Shown: positions 10,660 to 20,711 of the stretch, one piece after another
Layout: the number at the start of each line of letters is the position of its first letter
How positions within the stretch are numbered: position 1 is the first letter of the stretch
Source: Hysterangium stoloniferum
Lineage: Eukaryota > Basidiomycota > Agaricomycetes > Hysterangiales > Hysterangiaceae
DNA: 64,000 nucleotides
Assembly: GCA_015178975.1 (NCBI GenBank)
Contig: WHVD01000039.1
Coordinates: forward strand, 496,001-560,000
Direction of reading: 5' to 3'
Program-made: the position numbers and the translations under genes
Notes under the pieces: generated by a model
Database searches by the model: none
What the model saw: only the letters and a program-made list of their open reading frames with translations
Told to the model about the DNA's origin: nothing

Positions 10660-12520
10660 GCGGAAGGCGGAAAGCAGAAGCTTGGTAAGCAGATTACATT
10701 TTAATATGCCCTGCTGAGGATGCCACTTATCCAGATTGTACAGTAATCCTTTCACGGCATGACCTGTAGCTGCACGTCTCTATATGCCCGGACGCCAGGG
10801 TAGAATGTACGCACATCCCTCATGGCTGCCGTGACGTGAACTTCCGGTTCTTCACATCTTTGAGGCCATCAAAAGATGCTTAGCACTGCACGGCTTCCAT
10901 ATCTCTACACTACGAGCTGAAATGCCTTGCTTCGAAAGCGAATCGAAGATGTGGAGAATCCACTATGTAATACCAAGCGAGATCTTCAATATGCCAAAGT
11001 GGCCCTGGGACCATGGGTGTTACTCCGACACCTGCAGACATGATCCGAGCTACGAGGGCGAGTTCTTCCCATCAAGTAGCGAACCTGCTTGCCGAATCTC
11101 CTTCGTACTCTCTACCGTACTGTATTTGGCATGATGGATTAATCCAGGGCCATTGAGCTGTTTCACTGTGTTGAAACCCCGGAAGTCGTACAGATGTTCG
11201 GTGGAGACAAAGAAGTTTGAGAGAGTGTTTGAACATATGCCAAATTCCTCCGCACTTATCCCGAGTTTTGGATGGCATACCTCGATGAAGAGCCTCCACA
11301 CGCATTTCGTTCAGCACCCTCTACTCTCATCTCGCTGGAGCCAGTATCTATCTCGGTATGCGGATGCTAATTCTGCTGTTGTACATCACGCTATCCATTT
11401 GGTTCTCGTACATCATCTACGTTGGATGATTGGTGGTAACTCGCGGACGCATGCTGACGAAGAAGAAACTTGGACATCTTTCGGAGGGTCTGTGCGTCAA
11501 CTTTGATCAATGATATACTCCCAAAGGCGCAAAGTCTCAGCTCATATGTCAACGCTTATACATGCCCTCCTCGGACCCAGCCTAATACTGTCCCCATTTC
11601 CCTCAGTATGTCATTCAGTTCAGACTCCAGACTTTGGTTACAGCACTACTAGCAGGATACCATGCGCGAACAACGCAATATTGGACTATTTGTATCGTTC
11701 GGAATGAGTGGCCGTGAACATAAGCACGAGTATAATCAACCCTGGGTATGTCGACATACCAAGCGTAAGTATAAAGATAAGTGCCCTATTACCCATCTCG
11801 AAACTCTCTTCATTCGACCTCTATTCCCCGCCATTCTGAGGTTTCTCAAGCTGCTTGTCGTAACATTCAGCCACCATTACCACTATCAATCCAACTAGCG
11901 AATTGTCTCTTCTCAGCGTATACATCTCCCAAGGTGACATGTCACCTATTCGTCATGTCTAGGTACCCATCGCAGAAAGAGGCTGTAGTCGATGTGTTGA
12001 TAAAGCGGATATGTGTGGAGGAAACAAAGTCCAAGTTGACAAACCAATTCTGTATGTCGTGGTTTTTTTCTTGGTTATGCGCTGGGGTGCGGTGGGTCTT
12101 CCATGTCATTTCAGTGGAATAACCAGCCCTATCTTGGCGGAAAACCCAGTAGTAATTGGTCACGAATCTGGGTAACTTTAGTGGATAGACCGCCGACGTG
12201 TTCATGGACTTTCCTTACTTATTTGCCAGGGTTTCCTATTTTATTCCGCGGAATTTCCGGTACTATTTTGCCAGATATTGTCAAATACATCTACCAAATG
12301 AAAGTGAGTTTTCCTACAGATTTTCCGCTGGCGTCTGTAATAGATCTTCCATCAACTTTTACAGGCTTTTCCCGCAAGGTGAAGATTTCCCGTGTTATCT
12401 TTTCCTGGAATATCCACATAAAATATGTGGATAGTTTTCCCGTAGTGGTGTTGGCCTATATTGAACAATATATGATCTGATCATACTCTGCTTGATTTGT
12501 ACATATTTGGTTCCAGCGCC
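10660..12520. other. Gene-poor stretch upstream of IMPDH
   Basis: Several short open stretches occur on both strands (for example 11050-11317 minus, 11942-12205 minus), but none has a motif or intron pattern I recognise. The segment 12060-12480 is rich in TTTTCC runs. A decayed gene on the minus strand around 11050-11520 is possible but not supported. Confidence 0.35.
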
Positions 12521-12527
12521 AATCGAT

Positions 12528-12537
12528 TATATATAAA
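12528..12537 (+). promoter_or_regulatory. TATA box upstream of the IMPDH gene
   Basis: TATATATAAA ends 60 bp before the ATG at 12597, a plausible core promoter distance for a fungal gene. Confidence 0.55.
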
Positions 12538-12596
12538 CAATTCAAATTACAAAAGTTTTCTACCGGCCTCAGAGCCCCTCCTACCTCATTCTCTCA

Positions 12597-14448
12597 ATGT
12601 CTTCACTGCCTATTTTAGATCCCTCAACAGCTCTTGAGCACCTCGTTTTCTACAAGAGGGGCGATGGTCTTGCTGTATCTGAGCTCATCGACTCCACAGT
12701 CAACGGTGGTCTAACATACAACGACTTTCTTATTTTACCTGGCAACGCCGTTTATGAGTTTGCCTATGGATACAGTTACTGAGAAGGAGATGGCAATTAA
12801 TATGGCGGTATGTGTTTCTCTAGCTGGGTCGACGGAATATACAATGTTTATCATGCATAATCCCAGCTACTTGGTGGGATTGGTGTTATCCATCATAATC
12901 AGAGTGCCAAAGAGCAAGCCGAGATGGTTAGGGCTGTTAAGCGCCACGAAAACGGCTTTATAACAGACCCGGTTGTTTTGTCGCCCAAACATATTGCAGC
13001 GGATGTATTGGATGTTAAGGCGCGTCTAGGATTTTGCGGTATTCCCATTACAGGTGAGACCTTAATAGTATTATTACTTGTCATTGTGATGCATTCCACA
13101 ACCTTCGTTCTGCCGAGCCAACGTGCATTCGCGCGTGATTTGCGGAGATGTTTTTTACTAGTGCTTAACTGATTATTTATAACTACACATCCCCCAACTT
13201 CAACCATACTCACATTTATACTCTTGACCAGACACCGGCGCCGTGGGCGGTAAACTCTTAGGTATCGTGACCGGCCGCGATATCCAATTCCAATCCCCAA
13301 ATACGCCCCTCTCCGAACTCATGACCACTACCCTCGTCACAGCACCAGAAGGCGTAACCCTCGTCGAAGCCAACACCATCCTCCGGGACTCCAAAAAGGG
13401 CAAGCTGCCTATCGTCGACTCTTCCGGGCGCCTCGTCTCCCTCCTCGCCCGGTCCGACCTCCTCAAAAACCAAAACTTTCCCCTTGCGTCCAAGCGTCCA
13501 GAAACAAAGCAACTGTACGCCGCCGCAGCGATCGGCACCCGTCCCGCAGACCGCGATCGTCTCGACTTACTCGTCAAGGCGGGCCTGGATATTGTCGTAC
13601 TCGACTCTTCGCAAGGGAACTCAATTTTCCAAATCGACATGCTTAGATGGATCAAAAAGACCTATCCCCAGCTTGAGGTCATTGCAGGGAACGTGGTCAC
13701 GCGCGAGCAAGCCGCAACACTGATTCACGCTGGCGCGGATGGTCTCCGCGTGGGGATGGGGAGCGGGTCGATTTGTATCACGCAGGAGGTGATGGCTGTC
13801 GGTCGTCCGCAAGCTACCGCCGTCTATGCCGTGTCTGAGTTCGCGCGCAAATTCGGTGTGCCGGTGATTGCTGATGGAGGGATCAGCAATGTCGGGCACG
13901 TTGTAAAGGCGCTTGCGCTCGGTGCTGGGCAGTGATGATGGGAGGTTTGCTTGCGGGCACGACTGAGGCGCCTGGAGAGTATTTCTACCACGAGGGGAAG
14001 CGCGTTAAGGCCTATCGCGGGATGGGATCGATCGAAGCAATGGAACAGGGTAAGCCTAGTGTTTCCAAGACTGTCACGACGGCCTCGAAAACTGGTCCGA
14101 TCGACAACGCAGCGACGAGCAGATACTTCTCCGAGTCTTCTGCAGTCAAAGTTGCACAGGGCGTGTCGGGCGATGTGCAGGATAAAGGATCGATTCACGC
14201 GTTCTTGCCGTATTTGCATGCGGGGTTGCAGCATTCGTTGCAGGACATTGGGGTGAAGAATGTTGCGGCGTTGCAGGCGGGTGTGGAGAGTAAGAATGTG
14301 CGGTTTGAGTTGAGGACTGCGAGTGCGCAGGTTGAAGGTGGGGTGCATGGGTTGAATTCGTGAGTTTCACCGTTAATTTTAAGGGATGAAATCTTGGTCA
14401 TTGACGCTTTATCTCCTCTAAAGGTACACCAAACGACTCTACGCATAG
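12597..14448 (+). pseudogene. Inosine-5'-monophosphate dehydrogenase, disrupted
   Basis: IMPDH oxidises IMP to XMP with NAD, the committed step of guanine nucleotide synthesis. Exons: 12597-12807, 12867-13053, 13232-14359 and 14424-14448, with introns of 59, 178 and 64 bp. Visible blocks: [42 protein letters not shown], the CBS-domain region (13232-13480), GNVVTREQA, the catalytic-cysteine loop [46 protein letters not shown] and the end YTKRLYA. Two faults are visible. After LILPGN about 25 codons (normally up to SSPMD) are missing and the frame changes. One base is missing near 13930, where GASAVMMGG is expected. Everything else is well conserved, so the damage is recent or is a sequence/assembly error. 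If real, the organism must have another IMPDH. Confidence 0.88.
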
Positions 14449-16248
14449 GGGAGTTTATCATTATTGCTGCTCTAGCGCATAGTTTCTTTGCAGTTCATTA
14501 TATCATGAGCGTATTTTAAGAAATACTCTGAGATTTTGAGAATCTTTTTCGGGTAATTAGCGTTTCATGTACACCAGTGACCTGGTAGCCGCCTCGGGAA
14601 CCAAGACATTGGGAAGAAGCGCGTCCCCTCGATGCTCCTACACCTACGTGTGGTAGACCTCCCAAACGGGCTGCGGCGTGACACCCTTAGTAAGGGGTTC
14701 CTAACTACAACGCATGCATCCCGTCGACTTCCTGGAGCCTCTATATCGTTTAGACCTCGCGTACCAGACCACGTAGACCAGATGTTCCTTTTCAGTGTAT
14801 GTACGTGTGCTCTGTGCATTGCCACTAGTCGAGTCGTCTGCACGGTTCAAATTAATTTTCAAGTTTATCGCTGCAGTTATTAATGTACTGCTACACTGCT
14901 GGATTAAATGACATGTAGACCCACTTGGAATTTTTTTGCTGTGACTGAAGTCTGAGAAGCACAGATCTGCCACTGAAATGATTAGAAAGGCACCTACAGG
15001 TGCGTAGAATCCCGTTTCACTATAAATAGTCTTATATCTTTTGACACACTTGTTTAGATCATGCACCGTCGACGTTGTCGGAGCTGAGGATGGCGAACTG
15101 CCTCACTCTTGTCCATGCAACCCAAGATCCAAGGCATTCAAGACCACCGACGTTGCGAAGACCCATCTCGCAGCGTTTGAAAATGGATCTGGGAGGCAGT
15201 CTAAGGATCTACTCGATCGCGTTTGTTCCGTCCCCTTAATGAGGGCGCGATTCTAACAGGTTATATTCAGCATGGAAGTAGCGAAGGATTAACGACATGT
15301 GCACTTATCTGCGAGTTGACAGCAGATACAGCTACGGTAGTCTATCCTCCATAAAATTCTCGGTTCGGCTACTTGATATTCTGTTTGTCTTTTACTAAAC
15401 CGCCCCACATTGACTAAAACGGATTTCTCAGGGATCCCCCCACTGCTTCGCGCTCGCTTGGGAACGACAGATATGTGAAATAAACGATCTTCACTGTACG
15501 TCCCTAGTGGACAAATAGACCACCACTCAGACATAGACACATACTGGTTACCAGAAGTAACTGAACTCAGAAGACCGCATGTTGGACAGAGTCACAGACA
15601 TGGATAGGGACTATTATGGATACATGTGGTATTTAGAGTTCTGAACCACAAATTCCAACACTTCTGTGCCTCTCACATTTCTTCATACAAGCCTCCCCTC
15701 TTCCAACCCTTTCAAGCAGTGGAGCTGTAATCAATTGGGATCACTGGCGGTCACATGAGTTGACAGGACCACAGTGTATTGTCTAGAACTGAGATGAGAT
15801 ACAGGATGTTGCAGCGTACGGTAAGTTCTAAGGACTGGAAGACTTCCTAGCTATTTAAGTATGTGCCACAATCATGTGTTAATGGAACAATAGTGGAGGT
15901 GAACAAAAGGAAACAAGGGGCATATGCGAACAAAGGGAAACAAAGTGTGGAGGCAAACAAAGGGAAACAAGACAATGCGTAAGACTGGGGCGCCAGGCTA
16001 ACAGGAGCCTCTGACCTGGTACCTGGTACCATCGTGTGTATGTCTCGATCAACGAGCGATTTGGGATATAATCTGGAGTTGCATGGGTAATATCTTCGCA
16101 TGCTCCTAGGTCAGTCCATCCGAATGTACCGAAACCCAATGGAGCGTGGTGGACTGACATGTTAAGATGCCTGGAAGTCACGTCCTGCGATCATCGCCCC
16201 CGAGTTAGTTATATTTTGGGCAGCTGATTGCGATGAGACAGTTCTAGG
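14449..16248. other. Gene-poor stretch with small repeats
   Basis: No gene recognised. It contains one copy of a dispersed repeat (14731-14869). At about 15893-15971 there are three imperfect copies of a GAACAAAGGGAAACAA unit, two of them preceded by GTGGAGG. The open stretches on both strands have no known motif. Confidence 0.4.
14731..14869 (+). repeat. Dispersed repeat, copy 1
   Basis: It matches 43531-43689 along its length, from CCTGGAGC(C/T)TCTATATCG through GAGTCGTCTGCACGGTTCAA to AAGTTTATC. Copy 2 carries about 20 extra bases in the middle. No coding sense or terminal structure was seen, and the nature of the repeat is unknown. Confidence 0.7.
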
Positions 16249-16867
16249 ATGGACGACGACCCACGGTCGTGCCAGCCTCAAATAGAATTTCCCACGATTA
16301 CGGATGAAATTCAAGATCGTAGCAAGGGGGGACGCTCTATCAAAAGGCCTTATCATCGTTTAACAACATGGTTTATCATCCAATGCATTGCCAAGAAGGC
16401 AAAACGGCGACATACGACACAGATAGAACTTCTCACCGTCGCACTCGCCAGTCTCAATGTGATCATGTACTTCTTGTGGTGGAACAAACCGTTGAACATT
16501 CGATGCTCAGTGCCGGTTCATATACGAAAGACACATAAATCCTATCAAATTTGACGGATCCCCAGATACCGGCAAGCTATCAAATTCTACACTCACCAGG
16601 AAAAGGCCCACATGCGAGTTCTTTAGCTACATCATTGACAACATTGGTCAAGAATAGTTGGATCGAGGTTCTGGGACGCCGTTCGCGCTATTGGTGTAGG
16701 ATTGAGATATACAGCTTATGACCTTTGAAGGCGCTCGATTACACCTCGGTTCATCAATCCATTTAAAATCTTAATCCTTAATCAACTGGACACTGTCTGC
16801 TTTCAAAGCTATTTGTATCGAGGCAATGACTTGGCGTTGTCAGGGCGAGGCGGACCCCTCGTAGATG

Positions 16868-16995
16868 TGTTAGTTTGAGTAATGCTAGCAGTGCTTCCCA
16901 GGGTCAGGTGGTGTAATGGTTAACACCCCTGCTATATATGCAGAAGCCCTGGGTTCAATCCCCAGTCTGGCCATTCATTTTCTACACTTTTAACA
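16868..16995 (+). repeat. LTR 1 of the TRIM-like element
   Basis: 128 bp, identical to 17151-17278 base for base. The ends TGTTA and TAACA form a short inverted repeat. Confidence 0.9.
16902..16973 (+). other. tRNA-like cloverleaf in LTR 1
   Basis: 72 nt fold as acceptor 7 bp (GGTCAGG with TCTGGCC, G-T pairs included), D arm (GTG/CAC), anticodon stem CCTGC/GCAGA with a C-A mismatch, 4-nt variable loop and a perfect T arm (CTGGG TTCAATC CCCAG). The A box is TGGTGTAATGG and the B box GGTTCAATCC. The anticodon loop TATATAT has A instead of the invariant T at position 33, so decoding function is unlikely. A Pol III promoter role is plausible. Confidence 0.75.
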
Positions 16996-17150
16996 GGTTA
17001 TGGGCCCCGCTGTGTGCTATAGGGCATGGTTCCTGTGTGTAGAGTGAACAGCTATATTTGTGTGTGGTATAGTGGACAAGTCTGGACAAAAGAGCCAGAG
17101 AGGACCTATATCTGCTTATAGTATAGTTGAGTGCTAGCATTAAGGGAGTG

Positions 17151-17278
17151 TGTTAGTTTGAGTAATGCTAGCAGTGCTTCCCAGGGTCAGGTGGTGTAAT
17201 GGTTAACACCCCTGCTATATATGCAGAAGCCCTGGGTTCAATCCCCAGTCTGGCCATTCATTTTCTACACTTTTAACA
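17151..17278 (+). repeat. LTR 2 of the TRIM-like element
   Basis: 128 bp, identical to the first copy and followed directly by the AGATG target duplication. Confidence 0.9.
17185..17256 (+). other. tRNA-like cloverleaf in LTR 2
   Basis: Identical copy, 283 bp downstream of the first. It has the same folded arms, A box and B box, and the same atypical anticodon loop. Confidence 0.75.
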
Positions 17279-17660
17279 AGATGGATAGATGCGGGTTCCT
17301 TCATTCTACGCCCTTTCAACATATAGCCTGGATAAAAATACACACCCGCTCTCACCAGTTCTCGGAACAGTATTTGGAGCCATTCATTGCGTTGGTTGGT
17401 TTTACACATTCCCGACATACACAGAGGCGCGCTTTTGGTGCGTCTGCTCCCTCACCCTTCTGGTGACTACCGTCCCAGCCCTTTGCTCTATTCTTGTTGG
17501 AATTTTGAGCGCATGCGAAGATACAGATGATTACGGGCTTTATATGGCGTTAATAATTGCTACTATCACGGTATATTTCCTAGTACGACTTGCTTTACTA
17601 GTAGAGGCAGTCATCTCGCTTAGAGCCCTACCCACCAAAGCATGCGCGAATGTAGAATAG

Positions 17661-20600
17661 ATACCATTTCTCCCACACATTTAAATAGAAGAATATACCT
17701 TTTTCTTTCTTTCTTGAATTAGTGTGAAATAGTGAAGAGTCTCTAGGCTATCCAGGCATCTAGAGTTAAGCCGTTCTAATCGCTTGAAGCGCTTTGTTAC
17801 CATGAATTATAAAACAGCAGATGAGCGCGAGTTTCAGGTACATGTATGTGTGTGTTATTCCATTACACTCCGGGAAGCAACTGGAGTCCGCATCATACAC
17901 AAACGACGTTACAAATTAATCATGTGAGTCGCTTTTTCATTCCTTGACCAGCCAACATGCTTGCCTGCCCTCAAGTCCAACCCCCATGAGTTCCAGGTAT
18001 AACATTGTATGTTTAATGACTACGACTCCTAAAAGTCCGTTCGGCACAGAAAAAACTGTGAGATCTGGATCTGTTGGAATTGTGAATTCGTCCTTGGGTT
18101 AAGTTGAGGACTACAAGTGTAAAGGTCGAAGGTGGGGTGCACGGCGTGGTTTTGTGAGTTTACCTTTATTTTGAGGAATGAATTCTTGGTGATGAGAGCG
18201 TTGACCGACTTTGCAAGAGAAAACAACGCTCATAACGTGTGATTGGCCTTTCACCCTTCTTCCTCGCAGAGTGCGCACTCACACTTCCTTCCTTCTAATA
18301 AACCAGTGTAACGTCTGAGCTCCGAGTTGGGAAGACTGTGAAAATACACAAACGTGGTCTCGATATATATTGGCACGCGACATCAAATTTGCAAGAGGGG
18401 CCGTGGGGGAGCCAGACTCGTATTGGGGTAGAGAAAAATACATGTTTTATCCCTCATTTCACATTGTTCACTAACAGATGGCGACCAGACGGGATATAAC
18501 GGTTTGCACCACTCCCAGTGTAGCTTAGAGTAATAAATCCATACCACCACGAATAAACATTTTTCAGCTAGGCAATGAGATATGGCAAGAAAAAAGACAC
18601 GTATCTTGATGCGGAGAGGATGTCTGACGAATTGCACGCCGGCACGATGTTGCCATCCGAGTAGACAAGCCAACGTGAAATAAAGCGTGAACAATATTCA
18701 TTAAAGCGACGTTCTGATGTCGTTCACGGCGTGCATATCAGTCCAGGTGGGATGCCCCCCCTTAACCGATTTTAAATTTAGCGTGGGTGGCGTACCCCGA
18801 GCCGCCTTCCCCATCCCTCGCTATGGGCTCGCAGACAAAAGACGAAATATACAATGTTAAATTACGAGGTCAAATATCGAGCTTAGTGATAAACATACAC
18901 TACCTCTCGACTAACATTCTGTCCATGTGCCTGAACCCCATCCCCACATGGTCCTTCAACGACACCCACTCCGCAAGGATCAAAAGTCGGGCTATAATAT
19001 GTAGCCGATAGGAAATATACGGACGACACGTACATCTACGAGTATGAAGCTATCCTCAATGTTTAGATTAGCAACAGACTCGCGAAAGTTCCACCGAAGG
19101 CTAGGTTGTGAGACGACGGTTAGCGTGGAATGCATGTTGTGATCATCATCGTTTGGCGCCTGTAGTGCAGATGTATATAGACGACCAGAATACGGCATAT
19201 GCACTGGAATGTGATAGAGGTGGTAAGTAAAATCGAATCAAAACGCGAGATTCCGACCTTTTTGAATTACAGGGTGGAAAAAGCCGCCGTGAGTGTTATA
19301 CATATAAATACTCATGATGCATGTATGACAATTTTAAGGGAGATCATACTGGGCATGTGGGATGTGCTGAGTAGTATAGGGGTTGCCGTGGTCTCGTTGT
19401 AATGGGTTAGGTTAATTAACTGCTTTGGCTCCGAGGAATTTTTCAGGTCTTAGAGAACTTGAGTCATCACAGATGAAATCTGAATTTCTTTTCTATATAA
19501 AGTGGAACTCGTGAATTCCTACCAATACTGCCAGGAAGGCATGATTGTTTCAGAGACTTCAAAAATAGGTGGATGTGCTGCAAATTGCTACGATTGGTAT
19601 AATATGTCTATCTAAAAGAAGTGATGAATAAAACCTCCACTTTTTAATCTTATTTACCTCGGGGGTTTAAATGGAACAAACAGTAGGATAGCGAGCAAAA
19701 CTTCACGTGACTAGCGGCATCAAAATGCGGTCATGTGCGACCGGAAAGTCTTCCGATGAGACAGTTGGCGATGATGATAATAATATTTTTAAAGACAGGA
19801 CGTCATTCATGGCATAAGGCGCCGCTCTCGTGAAAGGGTGGGTTCACGTGGCATTGGCAAATAGGATGGGAGATGACTGTCATGTCATGCATGAGAATTG
19901 CCGAACGGTGGTGAGTACCCACAACATGTAAATGACCGCATGGGCCTGTCTGTTGATTTTGAAGCGAATGTGACCTGTCGATGATGATGGAATTGCGATA
20001 AGAACCTAACGTTCACATCTGTTAGATGGACAGCTTAGTTGACTCCTGCATTGTTTCGATCAAATGGTATGTGAACATTGCTTGGATAGGAGTATAATAA
20101 ATCTATGGAAAACATGAATCAATATTGTGGTGATCGTTTATTCTGGGCATGCACCTGGCAATGTTAGTCTCCTCCTTTCTGTCACGCCATACTACTATAA
20201 TCATAATTAGCAGGTGTTTGAGAAAAAATATGACATTGGAAGAAGCAAGAGAAGAGCCCGCTGACAAGCTTTTTTTGGTTAAGTTCATATGTCAAATAAC
20301 GATTCTGTATATATTCGTAGGAACACAACAAGATCTCTACTTATTTAATTATCGAACACCGGGTACGCGTCAAACACCTGACGCTCATAGAACATCGCCA
20401 GTTCTGTTGGGTCCAGTAGTGGCCTCTAATATGTCGCCCAACTTAGATCCGGCTTGTCGTTGACTCGATTAGCAAGGTCCAGGTACGCCAGGTTGATTTA
20501 CATGCGGGATCAAGGTGAATGACGCATGGATCTAAGAAGCATCGGTGGCCATATGGCGATTACGGTAAACTCTTCGATATCTCCTGTCCGACCACTCACT

Positions 20601-20711
20601 GCCTGGTGGTTATTTTTATTTATTTAATTGAATATATACACAAAAAACAAACGCTAGAGGACCCATTTTCAAATTGCAAGTTGGGTGCCCATTGCACAAA
20701 CGTCGCCCAGC
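17661..20711. other. Gene-poor stretch
   Basis: Apart from the IMPDH 3' fragment near 18097-18205, no gene, RNA or mobile element was recognised. The open stretches are short and without motif. The text around 19960-20100 and 20300-20640 is AT-rich with no clear feature. Confidence 0.4.
18097..18205 (+). pseudogene. Fragment of the IMPDH 3' end
   Basis: The segment with AGTTGAGGACTACAAGTGT, GGTCGAAGGTGGGGTGCACG and TTTGTGAGTTTACC parallels the last long exon and the start of the last intron of the IMPDH locus (14306-14405). It includes intron sequence, so it was copied as DNA and not through mRNA. About 80-85 percent alike by eye. Confidence 0.7.

Larger units (their letters stand above)
16868..17278 (+). 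mobile_element. TRIM-like retroelement (411 bp) with tRNA-like LTRs
   Basis: Two identical 128-bp direct repeats (16868-16995 and 17151-17278) start TGTTAG and end TTAACA. They enclose 155 bp without coding capacity, and the whole is flanked by the 5-bp duplication AGATG (16863-16867 and 17279-17283). The TG..CA ends, 5-bp duplication, purine-rich AAGGGAGTG just before the second repeat and tiny size fit a terminal-repeat retrotransposon in miniature. The identical repeats indicate a recent insertion. The orientation assumes the purine tract is at the 3' side. Each LTR contains a complete tRNA-like cloverleaf with Pol III A- and B-box sequences. It looks whole as a non-autonomous element. Confidence 0.88.
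16249..17660 (+). pseudogene. Fungal multi-pass membrane protein, decayed and cut by a TRIM element
   Basis: Two coding pieces of one family are separated by decayed DNA and the TRIM insertion. The upstream piece (16249-16551) reads TTWFIIQCIAKKAKR followed by NVIMYFLWWNKPLNI. The downstream piece (17289-17660) reads VFGAIHCVGWFYTFP, then two hydrophobic segments and RLALLVEAVISLRALP. These blocks are characteristic of a large group of uncharacterised membrane proteins in Agaricomycetes. The reading frame is not continuous between the pieces even without the insertion (16552-16862), so the gene was probably already decaying. Function unknown. Confidence 0.6.

Noticed and set aside
11050-11317. 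Minus-strand coding exon upstream of IMPDH
   Set aside because: The product looks partly protein-like but has no recognised motif and no supporting neighbouring exons.
16902-16973. Functional tRNA gene
   Set aside because: The cloverleaf is good, but the anticodon loop TATATAT lacks T33, the anticodon stem has a mismatch, and the sequence lies inside an LTR present twice. Treated as tRNA-like.
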